Shown piece after piece: positions 38,453-49,367 of a DNA stretch of 64,000 nucleotides. The stretch lies in assembly GCA_000827265.1 (NCBI GenBank), contig KN834750.1:124001-188000 (forward strand), given 5' to 3'. The position numbers were made by a program, and so were the translations under genes. Origin of the DNA: Collybiopsis luxurians FD-317 M1 (taxonomy: Eukaryota > Basidiomycota > Agaricomycetes > Agaricales > Omphalotaceae). Numbering within the stretch: the first letter of the stretch is position 1; each line of letters starts with the position of its first letter. The notes beneath the pieces are model-generated. The model saw only the letters and a list, made by a program, of their open reading frames with translations. It was not told the DNA's origin and made no database searches.

Positions 38453-38681
38453 TTCGTGAAAGAGCAAAAGATTGGGATTCTCAACAAATTCTCAGGAAAA
38501 TTCTATTCGGCCAATGGCGTTTGACCGGCGCCTATTAAGTTCCCAACTACTTCGCAACTGACCAACTGCATTCCAGCAATGTGATTGCTGCTTCTCCAAC
38601 ACTTGTCTCCCAAACAGACATAGCAAATTCCTTTTGCATCGAGGCATCTACAGTATATCTGCCAAGCCCTGCGCACTCGAC

Positions 38682-40504
38682 ATGTGGTGGCCATCACCAA
38701 GAAAGGCCAATGTTCAGGACACCTCTTCGACTCATCTCTTTATCACCAACGTGCGCCTGGCCTACCCAGACCGTGAATTGGCCGAGAAGCTTTGGATTGT
38801 TGAATGCCTCCAAGGCAAAGTAGCTCATGTCATTCCATATGAACACGCCCATTCCCTGCCTTTACACAAGTATGAAATCGATGGTAAAGGCAGTATATTG
38901 CTTCCTTCGTGTGTCCTCTCTATCCAATTCACAATTCAAGAGACTCAATCAAGCATTAGCTGCACTCACTCCCACATCCATCTCGACAAATGTTTCATCT
39001 TGGATCGATGCGGGGATCTGATTACTGGGTACGTGCTCAGCTAGTCCAGAAATGACCAATTTAAATCTTCGGATCTTCCAGCGACTTTAAAGAAGCAATG
39101 AAATTAACAGGAGCCGCGAAAGCAGCCTTTCCTCTGGATACAGAAGATCTGACGAGACGCGGCCGCAAACTCATCCATGAAAGCGTGGACTGTGGGGTAA
39201 CCTCAATGCGAGCTCATGTTGAAATCGATGAACTCGTTGGCTTCTCTGGCTTAGATGTGGCACTTCATCTTAGAGAGGAGGCCAAGTCGGCGTGTTATGT
39301 CCAGATCGCTGGTTCGTTGACTATTCGGTGTGCCGTTATCTGGAGTAATAAACGATACATCCAGCCTTTGCCCAAGAGGCCCTGTTTTCAGACGCACGAG
39401 ACACAGATCCTGGTCCTAATTTTGACTTGCTTAGAGAAGCAACTCGACGTGAAGGTGTTGAGGTCGTCGGTTCCGCGCCGTACGTGGAGCCTACACTCGA
39501 GCAAGCAAAGAAGAACATTGCCCTGATCATGGAACTAGCGACGAGGATGCGCATGCACGTAGATTTTCACCTCGACTACAACCTCGATCCCACTTCCGAA
39601 CCATTAATTTTTGAGGTTATTAAGCAAGCAAAAAGATATTGTCAATCCTGGCTGTCAGAAGACAGGCCTGAGCTCTTCACTCGTCGTATCACGATCGGAC
39701 ATGCAACTCGCTTGCAGCTTTTTACCCAAGAAGAATGGCGAGAGCTCAGAGACGCGATTGGAGACCTTCCGATAACTTTTGTCGGGCTTCCCAACTCTGA
39801 CATGTACATGCAAGGCAGAGAGCATACGAATAATCCCCTCGGACCTCCTCGTAGTACCTTACGGGTGCCTTATATTGCCGGCAACCATGGTATAGATATC
39901 GCAATGAGCGTTAACAATATTGAGAATGCATTCACGCCTCAGGGATCAGTAGATCCTCTCGCATTATGTGCCTTTGGGGCTGCGGTGTTCCAGTCAGCCA
40001 CGAAGAAAGACATTCATACTTTAATGGTAAGTTCCCGTCGGCCTTGGTATTCCGCACACGCTCATAAAACGCCTTGTGTCTGCACTCAGAAATCTGTAAC
40101 AATAACATCCAAATTGGCAATAGGCTTAGAGCGTCCGCCCCTCGAACTGTATCCTCAGGAAGGAGATCTGGCAGATTTTGTCATCCTTCATGGCACGAAA
40201 ACTCTTCAACAAGCCGTATTGAACCCCGCATATGACCGTACGACTATACGATATGGCCGGATCGTAGCCCGTCGCCGCGCTAAGAAATGGTCGGTATTGA
40301 AGGATGAAATTCCGGCTGTCACTCATATTCGCTGGTGGTGGTACGTACTCTTCCCTATCTCTTGGCCGTCTTTGTTCTACAAATGGATTTCTGCGCAACG
40401 TAAGTTTCATTGCGACGTTATGCATCATGACACTAATCATTTCGACGGCAACAGATGCCACTGTGTGGCGGCCTGAGGATGCAGAATTTTCACGAGAGTA
40501 TTAA
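38682..40504 (+). CDS. cytosine-deaminase-like amidohydrolase
   Basis: Metal-dependent hydrolase of the amidohydrolase superfamily, closest in pattern to bacterial CodA-type cytosine/creatinine deaminases. The metal-binding opening THSHIHLDKCF appears only after splicing out an intron between LLPS and the following CTHS (about 38911-38963). Later landmarks: SVDCGVTSMRAHVEIDE, RREGVEVVGSAPYVEPTLEQ, MHVDFHLDYNLDPTSEP, RRITIGHATRLQLFTQEE (His), VGLPNSDMYMQGRE (Asn-Ser-Asp) and YIAGNHGIDIAMSVNNIENA. The C-terminal part carries DFVILHGTKTLQQAV, then an unusual W-rich hydrophobic segment (IRWWWYVLFPISWPSLFY) before the end WRPEDAEFSREY. The start at 38682 is the first in-frame ATG; an upstream exon cannot be excluded. 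Substrate unknown. Confidence 0.8.
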
Positions 40505-40908
40505 ATGTCCGCAGTGGGCGATCTGGAGTATATGTACTTGCGACGACATCGTTAATTACTCAGAGCAATGCGGTTTATTGAATAGATTGCATACATTTGA
40601 GAATGACACTAGCTGCTGTGCTGCGTACTATTTAGCAGGAGAGTATGTACAACTTCGTACAACTGCAATATTACAAAAGGTGTGAACTTTTAATGAATGG
40701 AAGTACAGTACAATGATGAATGCAATAGATGATCAAAGATATAGAAAAAGTACTATACGAAAGAATGAGTAATGACAGCAGGATGACAAAAATGAAGTCT
40801 GGTATCGGAGTGGCGGCGATGGTCGAGATCGTTCGAGAGCAGCAAAAGAGCGAATCAGTGCAAGGATACAATCGAGAAACTGGAAGCGAATGAATGAAGG
40901 GAAAAAGG
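40505..40908. other. convergent 3' intergenic region
   Basis: About 400 bases between convergent amidohydrolase and RGS genes. No gene recognised; presumably 3' UTRs. Confidence 0.55.
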
Positions 40909-42799
40909 TCAGGGTCTCTTCGGTACCGGTACAGCTAGAAGGATTCCAATGGCCAACCAGCTGACAAGACAAGCTATTATCGCAGACCTCATTACGATTT
41001 CCCATTGACCGCGTATCACAATGGGACTCAGAACTCGAGTAAGAGGTGAAGCGAACGCTGGAACCGCTCTTACCATTTTGAACTGGCGCTTGAATTTCTC
41101 GGCATTCGAGTCACGCTGGAGAAATGGATGCGGGCGTGGAAAGTTGGATTGCTCGTGTTCGGCCTTCTCCGGATCACTCGGACCCTTTTCGTTTAAATCG
41201 ATCGCTGATTGAGAGCTCGTCATGACAAGCCACCGGTTAATGTTACATCGGGATTGCAGACGACGGAGGAAACCTTTAGGGGTGAGGTCTTTTTCTACAG
41301 CTTCCGCTTCCGGCTCGATAACTTGAATGCTTGGGCCCGGAAGCGAGGTTCTACTGGAAGGATGAGGATTGAATGAATATGGAGGACTATGGGATTCTGA
41401 TTGCAAAGGAGGCTGTGAGTGTACTAGAGCCACAGGGGGTGGAGGAAGGGCGTCAAAGTCAAAAGTGGAAAGACGTTGCCGTTCATCCGCCGCTGGCTTG
41501 TTCGGATTGTTAAAATCGTAATCGTCATCCTCCAGATGATCGAACGGATGAATGAAAGCCGCCGTGGCGCCAAATGGATAGTGTCCTTCATCGTCGTCTT
41601 GGACATCGGTTTTCTGTTTCATAGGGAAAGTGAACACTCCGTTTTCGGGGGTTACTGGGGAGATTGCGGGACCTTCTATCGGATCAACCTCGTAGTACGC
41701 AGGAGATATGTGAATCAGCCCATCTGAACCCGAAGAAGAGAGATCCGAGGATGAAGAAGACTGAGAGAGCGTGGATGGCATTGAATGACACGAGGAAGGA
41801 CGAATGTGAGCAGGAGGAGGGAGTACAATGCTATCGGTTGAATTGGATATTGGTAAAAGGGGACCAGAAGAAACGCGTAAACCAGTGATCGGAGAGGAGA
41901 TGACAGGAACTCTATGGAACGCCTGAGGCTTGGATATCGGAGGTCGAGTCAACTCAAATTTGCGAAGCTGTCTCAAATCTCCGAAGATATACACACCCAA
42001 ACAGACTCCAGACAAACTCGCAAAGAGGATCGTTAGGCCCAACCACAGGCCAGGTAAAGCTGACAGGCGTGCCCATCTCGACCGGCCCATGACGAGATTG
42101 TACATGATGGGAAAAATACCACCGAGAAATGAAAATACGCAACCTGCGATAATACCGCACAGAACGCGATTATTACCAACGTTATTGTATTGAGCGGAGA
42201 CGAAGCGCTGCAAGCTTTCCTTGAGCATTTTCCGGGTCTCTATTGCCACTTGATCAAAGATGGCAGGATCTGGGTGAGGGGAAGGGTTGGAAACATGAAA
42301 TGGTGCCAACATGTCGGAGGGAAGATTGAGCTCGTAATGAGAATTTGGAGTAAAGAATGTCTGTTTGGCACGAGCGTAGAACATGGCCAGTTGCGAAGAG
42401 CTATCGGAATGCCAATCTAATCCGTATCCACGAGCCTGGTCACGTAAAATTTTTGAACGTTCCTCCCAGTGTCGATATCGGACGGTGTACTCTCGTAGCC
42501 ATAGTATAAAGTAACTAGAGAAAAAAAGAGATCATTAAAAGCCGAAGGAAGATTGCAGGCGTTTCTTACAGATTCTCTGGGGAAAGCTCAACGTAAAGCA
42601 ACCATTCCTGAACAAGATTCATGAGAGGTGAAAAAGAGCGGTCAGTTGTAGTCTTGACAGACCTCAAAGTCTTTCAAGCCTGGAGAGCAAGAATGATGTT
42701 GGGATGGAAAGAGGAATGAATAGCAAGTAGACGTACCGAGCGGCGGAAGATGTTTTCTATCCAAAATATCTTCCAATCGGACTGAAAAGATCGGGGTGA
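40909..42799 (-). CDS. RGS-domain protein with C-terminal membrane helices (RAX1-like)
   Basis: An N-terminal RGS-like domain is built from short exons: RLEDILDRKHLPPLG, LKDFEEWLLYVELSPENL and YFILWLREYTVRY, joined in phase by splicing. Then RHWEERSKILRDQARGYGL and the main exon with the RGS end NNVGNNRVLCGIIAG. Two adjacent membrane helices follow (VFSFLGGIFPIMYNLVMG and GLWLGLTILFASLSGVCLG), a long Ser/Pro-rich loop, and a last helix near the stop (AIIACLVSWLAIGILLAVP). This order matches yeast Rax1, a bud-site/polarity membrane protein with an RGS-like domain. The 5' end is not resolved: the frame upstream of FSVRLEDIL has no ATG before a stop, so a first exon is missing, and the end coordinate is approximate. 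Confidence 0.75.
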
Positions 42800-42819
42800 C
42801 TGGGAATGATTGGTTAGAT

Positions 42820-43421
42820 TCATATTGACATTGACAAGAGGCAATCTGGCTTGAGACACACCAGAGCAGGATCGGACTTTTCCAACTGCAGGAGGAGGAT
42901 TACATATCCGAAACTGAAGCAAAGCGTCAGGATACCCATATCAGCGAAACGATTGAAATACATACGGGCAAAGACAGCAAAGACTTGAAGGATGGACGAA
43001 AAGTTTTTGGCTGATTTTGCTGGGGAAGAACCCTTCGCTGGGAGGGCATGGTGGAAGAAGGAGACCCAAGGAAGATGAGGTACCATTGAGGTATTTATTA
43101 AATAGTAGTCTATCCAATTCGAGCCAGTAACCAAATTTCCAAGAACCCTGTCATCGGCACCCGAATAAGACGCTGATAAGATTTCAACGGATTTTTCACA
43201 AGGTTTCATTTCGAATTGGATCGTCGTTGCTGTCGTCGGTATTGTATCCTCCCCGGAAATCAATTATTCAGCAGTCCTCAGCAGTCCACAGCAGTACCGT
43301 ATAGCTTCAGTGAAAAAATTTAGAAAGGTTTGCGGCCCATTTTCGGCTAGTCTACCCTGGATCAGTACGGGAATGCATTCGTCCAAGACTTCAAGAGGCG
43401 GCGCACGCGCTAGAAGACTCA
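42820..43421 (-). CDS. unassigned open frame upstream of the RGS gene
   Basis: A 147-codon frame (42820-43263) without an ATG reads EMKPCEKSVEILSASYS, NLVTGSNWIDYYLINTS, LPWVSFFHHALPAKG and a hydrophobic ILTLCFSFGYVILLLQ. An ATG at 43421 opens MSLLARAPPLEVLDECIP, which could join it at TTIQFEMKP through an intron from about 43346 to 43226 in phase. Possible readings are a separate small gene or a 5' extension of the RAX1-like gene. No family recognised. The coding quality of the frame is fair, so transcript data would settle it. Confidence 0.35.
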
Positions 43422-43532
43422 TTTGATGGGGATCCTGTCAGTTACGCATTGCATTTCTTTTAGAAATCGCCATCCAGAACCTCGGTAAACCGAGGATGGG
43501 CACACGAAAAGTTCCACACTTCCATTTGGACA

Positions 43533-44133
43533 TTAAGCGCTCTCTTCCTTCTTCTTCCATGCTGTCCATTCTTCGTCCAGAATAGCCATCCATATCACAT
43601 CATGCCATGCTCCGTGCGCCCACAACTTCTTTCGCTCAATACCCTCCCGGACAAACCCACTGAAACAGTCCATTCGTCATCCAGATCAGCGTGCAGCAGA
43701 ATGTGCAATTTACTTACACTTTGGTATAAACCCTGATCGCCGCAGCATTATTCCCAAAAACATTCAATGTAACTCTATGCAGAGCCAATTCCCTGAATGC
43801 GTAATCGACCACAAAGCGTAGTATCTCCGTGGCATACCCTCTTCCCCAAAACTCCGGGACTAGTGCCATTCCTAGCCTGGCATCACGATTCTTAGCCTCT
43901 AAATTAAAAAGCATCGCGAATCCGACGAATTCTTTATCCTCCTTCGTTTCAACAATCGCATAGAACAACTCTTCGCTGACTTTCAGGATCGTCTCCTCAT
44001 ACTTGGGACCGCGAGGTGCGACATGATCCAAGGTGAGCATGCTTTGGACCCGATAATCGTTCTGCAACGCGGTCAGCTTTTCAAAGTCTGCTTTGCAGAT
44101 GGCGCGAAGACGTAGACGGTCAGTCTCGAACAT
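43533..44133 (-). CDS. GNAT acetyltransferase (RimJ/RimL type), paralogue 1
   Basis: Acetyl-CoA-dependent N-acetyltransferase of the Acetyltransf_3 group. It starts MFETDRLRLRAICKADFEKL, the hallmark opening of RimJ/RimL-type enzymes. The acetyl-CoA loop region reads EFWGRGYATEILRFVVDYAF (the Q/RxxGxA-like RGYATE). The C-terminal half is ELALHRVTLNVFGNNAAAIR followed by VYTKV. The first exon (about 43718-44133) ends after VYTK and GT; a short intron joins to GFVREGIERKKLWAHGAWHD, ending EEWTAWKKKEESA. Sister copies at 44285-44881 and 48561-49140 have the same exon split. Acceptor substrate unknown. Confidence 0.87.
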
Positions 44134-44284
44134 GGTCAAGAAGATGTAAATCAACTCAATGGTAAGGCTTTAATATTGCTAGGGTCATGTACATAGTCAT
44201 TTTTTCGGTTGCGAGATCTAGGGCGCAATTGACTCCCTCAGGAACAGCCGTCGACCTCGGCATCTACATGTCAAGTATGTAGCT

Positions 44285-44881
44285 CTATGTACTCTCCTGC
44301 TTTGAAGCCTCCCAATCTTCATCCAATATTGCCATCGAGATGGCGTCTTGCCATTCTCCATTAGCCCAGTTCGCCTTTCGCTGCACTCCCTCTTCGACAA
44401 ACCCACTGCGTAAATCAAGGTGAGTGGCACTACTCTTGCACAGTCAGCCTACTTCTACTTACACTTTTTTGTAAACTTTCCTTGCTGCGATATTGCTCGC
44501 CATTACACCTAGAACCACCCTGTGCAGGCCGAGTTCTCGGAATGTGTGATCAATGAAGAAGCGCAGCGCTTCCGTCGCATATCCACGTCCCCAGAATTCC
44601 GGGAGTAGAGACATCCCCAGCATTGCCTGACGGTCCTTTTGTTTATGGTCGAACAGGTTCATCTGGCCGACCCATTCACAAGTGTCTTTTGTCTCGATAA
44701 TGACGTTAAATAGGGCGTCTGCTGCCCAAGCTCGTAGCGTTTCTTCGAATTTGACCCCTTTTGGGACAACGTACCCGCTCGAAAGTGTCTTCTGAACGCG
44801 ATAGTCGTTCCATAGGTCGAGTAACTTTGGAAAGTCTGTCTCTCGTACGGCGCGAAGGCGTAGGTTGGTCGTTTCGAACAT
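44285..44881 (-). CDS. GNAT acetyltransferase (RimJ/RimL type), paralogue 2
   Basis: Starts MFETTNLRLRAVRETDFPKL, runs through RVQKTLSSGYVVPKG and IIETKDTCEWVGQMNLF, with the acetyl-CoA loop EFWGRGYATEALRFFIDHTF, then ELGLHRVVLGVMASNIAARK and VYKKV. The second exon is GFVEEGVQRKANWANGEWQ, DAISMAILDEDWEASKQEST. The intron falls at the same codon as in the other two paralogues. It lies directly upstream of paralogue 1 in tandem. The ATG at 44881 is chosen because it aligns with its sisters; the frame is open to 44944 (MNVFIQTSL). Confidence 0.87.
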
Positions 44882-45610
44882 CGCGGGGATGGAATGGGAA
44901 TTTTCTGCGCATGAAGACAACGAGGTTTGTATAAATACGTTCATAGGCCGTCTTGAATAAATTCACTCTCGAGTCATCTGATGGTCCCTCGGAGACTTTT
45001 CGCCGTCATGTCAGTAACAAAGTCGTTTAGATAAATTCGCAAATCGCCGTATACCTTGTTGCTGCGGAATTTCATGGGCGCTTAATTTCCCCTTCAAGTA
45101 CAGTATGACAGTTCTGAGTTGCACGTCCGCTTGTGCAGATTCTGGCAATCATCTGCATTTACTTGATGGCCACTGCTATCAATGGTAAGCTCTGAAATAA
45201 AGATGTCCGATCCATAAACTGACAAGCTTGGTCTACGTCCCGGACCTTTCCCTCCAATGTTTTACTTCTGGAAACAGCTAGTAGTTCGAATTATCATCGT
45301 CGCGCCGAGGGAATTTTCGCTTTCCCTATCGTAATACGGGCAACTTGAAGCTGTCTAGATATTCTCATCACCCCTCCTATAGTCATAGCTATACTCATTC
45401 TCTCACTCAGGACCATCCTCACTATCTAGACGAGTATGTCAGCATAAACACATTCATTATATTTCATGATGACGCAGAACAAAGGGATCCTAGATACACA
45501 AATTATGGCTACAATAGCAAATATTCGGTAGATTCGGAATTGTGTCTTCTTCGCCCCACTTTTCCATACATTCCCATTCAAAGAGCAGCTTTACCAGCAG
45601 TCTACAAGAA
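44882..45610. other. about 730 bases without a recognised gene
   Basis: Between GNAT paralogue 2 and the 3' end of the MFS transporter. A plus-strand frame at 45345-45629 begins at a TTG, is Ser/His/Tyr-rich and matches nothing. Confidence 0.5.
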
Positions 45611-48143
45611 TCAACATTCGTCAAACTGAATCCAGCTCACCAGCCTTGAGAAAAGCTCAAAACTTACCTCGATCGGCAAGAAAAGCATGAGGATGGCGGA
45701 AACGAGAAACAAGGATGCTGAAACAAAGATGGGCCTGTATATGGCGTTGTATTGACGTTGGCTCGTTATGAACAAAAAAAAATATTGATTGCTCACCCAT
45801 TCGCAGTCCCATTCGATGGAGTGCCAGCCGCGGTGGTAGTGGCTATTTTGATAACGGGCGCAAGAATTCCCGTAATCCGATTAAAGGCAGAACACAAGGC
45901 ATCTCCAGTTCCTCGATGAGGTGCAGGGAATACCTCGGGCGTATAAGCATAAAGAACGCCATACATCTTATGACACGAACTGCTTTTAGCACGACCTACA
46001 GAAATATCTTGGGCGAGGAAAGCAACACTTACGGCATTTCTGACAACGGAGAGGTGTTAACACTAATCTCATACAAACAGGTGGTCAAAAAGAACCCACT
46101 CAGTCAATGCAGATGCGCAAGAATACCCCAATACAGCAGCCTCTGAAGTACTCGTCGTGAACAAGAAAAGGAAGATAGCTGTAAGGGCTGTTGAGATAGC
46201 CATCGTAAGCTTGCGACCTCCCATGGCAAATGACGATTGGTTTTTGCGGGTATAATCCACAACCAGACAGGCTATGAAAGATCCTGGAACACCCAGGGCA
46301 GAAATGATACTGTAATTGCGGTATGTCGTGGATACGCTCGAATCGGAATTCTTAACTTGCGTGGTGAGGTAAAGCGTGATGAAGCCGTAGAAGAGAGGGT
46401 AAGCCAACCCAATAAGACTACGTGAACGAGGATCAAGAATTCCATCTGGATAAAATAAGAAAAAATACGTACCCCCAGAGAAGAATGGTTATCGTAGTAT
46501 TCACGGCCAACCGGCGGGTGGAAAAGAGAGGTCTGATATGTGAACTGAATATATCATTTAGATACGGGTCGCACAACTGAATGGAATCGACACTTGCAAT
46601 GAAACCGATGAGAACGAATCTTTAATGAGCTGAAGCGTGGTCAGGGGCGTAGAATCTTCCTGCTGACTGCCTGAAACGGCTCTTAGCTTGTCGACTGTGA
46701 GGGTAAGCGTTTTGCCGTTTTTTCGAGCAATGTGCTCCAGGACCTGGACGAAAAGAAATAGATGTAGTACTAGCGTTGAGAAATGAGAATAGAACATACT
46801 TTGATGGCCCGTTCGTCTTGACCCTTAGCGATAAGATATTTGGGCGATTCCTGTAAATCAAACACGACGTAACGACAAATCCACATAATTAATGTTACCC
46901 CGCCCCTGCGAATTTGCATTGAGGCTTGAAGCTGTCATGAAAAGGGACAGATCTCACAGGACATAGCTACACGACGACCGCATTCAAGTTAGATAACAGC
47001 CAAAAGAGAGTACAAGCCGAGGCTTACAATGTGTAGCGCCAGCCCATGTTACTTGACTTTGGACAGTTGTCCGCGGAGGTGCACGAAAAGTTACCGATTA
47101 ATGGCCAAGCTATCAGTGAAGCGAAAAGTTGTCCGAGGGCCCACCAAACTGATAAGAGGGTTAAAAGCCACTTCAGAAGTTGTTATTGACATGTTTAACA
47201 CGCAAAAAAGCAGAGAGCAGGTACCTGATGAGATTGTGGAACGAATTCAAGGAATATGGCTCCTGAGATAGACAATTCGCTCTCGACATGACATGAATCA
47301 AATAAAGGAATACGAACCATCGACAGGCAAGCTATCAATCCAACGTTCGTATGTGTGATAAGGTACAGATGCTCAATAACAACTCACTTTCCGCCTACAC
47401 CAAAACCCTGAGATCCTGAGTTTAGCGAGCGATAGACAAAATAAGATTTCATGGCATACCAGGCAAGCAACAAGTGCGCCCAAGGTTGTAAAGTTGTTGG
47501 AACCTCCAGCTGCTACGCCGAAAACCTGAAAATCTGCAGTTGAGAATCAAAGAAGCAGGCATATTGATTCTGATGCACTGACACCAGCAATGAACAACGT
47601 GATATTGAACGACAGACGACGACCAATCAGATCAGCGAGAATGCCCCATATACTTGCTCCAAGAATCAACCCAACATACAAAGAAAGGGTAGCAAATTCG
47701 ACTCTTGACGGGTGTAACTCGAGCTGAATCTGTGGAAGAATTATAGCAACTCCTTGGAGCCATATATCTGTGGGTTACATTGAGAGAGAGCGTGTTGCAG
47801 ACATAAGAGATGTACAGACTGTCCGCAGCCCAGCCCAGGCCGGTCAAAAAGAATAATTGCATTTGGTATCGTCCGAAACCAATTCTGAAAATTCGGTCGG
47901 TGTTCCGAGATGGAAAAAATCATCGTCGTTTGGACTCACTCATTTTGCAAATGATGGTTGACTACAGCAATTTTTCAGTCCACCTGTCAGAGCCAAATTC
48001 AGGAAAAGCTTACTGAGTCGACTTTTGGCCTCATAGGCAGCAGTAACACCATCGGCCTTTGCGACGTCAGTTAAAGACTCGAGCGAAGCTGACTCCTTTT
48101 CCGGGTCTCCGATAGTTGCAGGCACGACGTTGGAGGGAGACAT
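45611..48143 (-). CDS. MFS transporter (SV2/sugar-acid transporter-like)
   Basis: Twelve-helix major facilitator of the sugar-porter/SV2-like set, plasma-membrane or organelle solute uptake. It starts MSPSNVVPATIGDPEKESAS. Then FGRYQMQLFFLTGLGWAAD, GLILGASIWGILADLIGRRL with the GxLADxxGRR signature between helices 2 and 3, GVAAGGSNNFTTLGALVACL, VGGNLPVDGALFLEFIP, GWRYTLFALGGVTLIMWI, ESPKYLIAKGQDERAIKVL. The C-terminal half has GSFIACLVVDYTRKNQ and SEAAVLGYSCASALTEWVLF, MYGVLYAYTPEVFPAPHRGT and ASLFLVSAILMLFLPIEV. About ten short introns. The last exon is uncertain (stop at 45611 or a short intron just before). It separates the second and third GNAT paralogues. Substrate unknown. Confidence 0.87.
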
Positions 48144-48560
48144 GGTGGATGAAGAGAAAAGAGTTGGGTCCGGTCGGGAACCAAACTGTGCGTCTAAAAT
48201 ATTTCAACCTGTCCATGTGGGGTCTTGGTATTGATGGAGGTTGATGCGCAAATTAAAAGCCCAGACTTTGCAAAAAAAAGGAAAAAGACAGCGACAGATT
48301 CGTAGTCTAACCAAGTTGTAGATCGATTGAGTTTGATAGCGATCCAGTGAGTACTGCTATGAGTAATTGCTTTTGTAAAGCAGCAATGTAGAGGTTACAA
48401 GCCAAGAAAGTCGGGAAGGACGCGCCACACTGCACTGCGTCACAGGTACGGCTCATTGATGCCGAATGATCCGTATTGCTCGCTTGCCGACTCCAAACTC
48501 CGACCAACTGCAAAAATTTTCAAGTCCAACAACGTTCGTACATATATACATCTTGATATA
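48144..48560. other. about 420 bases without a recognised gene
   Basis: Between the MFS transporter start and GNAT paralogue 3. No coding feature seen; presumably the MFS promoter and the GNAT 3 3' UTR. Confidence 0.5.
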
Positions 48561-49140
48561 TCAACTCAAACTCCACTCTTCATCTAGAATCCCCATAAAA
48601 ATAACATCGTTCCAATTCCCTTCAGACCAGTTTGATTTCCGTTGAATCCCCTCTTGAACAAAGCCACTATGTAGACAATGTGAATATCAGCCTACGTGGC
48701 ATCTTCGAATACATCACTTACATTTTCTTATACAGTTTAATCGCTGCTGAATTGTTCCCCAAAACGGTTAGACTCATTCTGTGAAGACCAAGCTCCCGAA
48801 AGGAATAATCGACAAAGAATCGTAAAGCCTCTGTGGCATATCCGCGTCCCCAGAACTCTGGTAGAAGAGCTATGGAAAGCATGGCGTCGCGATTTTTGCT
48901 GTCTGCATTGAACAAGTAGATAGATCCGACCCATTCGCTGTTCTCCTTCGTCTCAATGATACAGAAGAAGAGCGAATCCGAAACCCAGGTTCGAAGTAAC
49001 TCTTCGAATTTCATGCTCTTGGGGACGACATAGGTGTTCGAGAGCGTCTTTTGGACGCGAAAGTCATTCCACAAGTTGAGCAGTTGCTCGAAATCCGCAT
49101 TCCGTACGGCTCGGAGTCGCAAATTGGTTGTCTCCAGCAT
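48561..49140 (-). CDS. GNAT acetyltransferase (RimJ/RimL type), paralogue 3
   Basis: Starts MLETTNLRLRAVRNADFEQL, then RVQKTLSNTYVVPKSMKF and IIETKENSEWVGSIYLF. The acetyl-CoA loop is EFWGRGYATEALRFFVDYSF, followed by ELGLHRMSLTVLGNNSAAIK and LYKK, then a second exon GFVQEGIQRKSNWSEGNWND ending VIFMGILDEEWSLS. Same exon split as the tandem pair at 43.5-44.9 kb. By eye it is closest to paralogue 2 (shared LWND.RVQKTLS and YATEALRFF). It is separated from the pair by the MFS gene, which suggests a rearrangement or an insertion after the duplication. Confidence 0.87.
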
Positions 49141-49367
49141 GTCGAAATCTGGTGGAAGCTTGGAAGCAGTTTCAACAAACCTGGATGCCGTAGTTATACC
49201 TACGAGCGTCGCCCGAATTGACTCAATTAGAGAACGGCACCGAGTACGATCCCGATTTCAAGGGCAGATATTGAACGTATGGTAGATCTACATAGACTGA
49301 CATAAGTTTAGATCTCTCTAGACGATAAACAGTATCGCCACCCTCCCGGAACCTAACTACACCCATA

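Noticed and set aside
39336..39554. minus-strand frame
   Set aside because: Shadow of the amidohydrolase on the other strand.
43269..43296. CAGCAGTCC repeats
   Set aside because: Very short imperfect repeat, no evidence of function.
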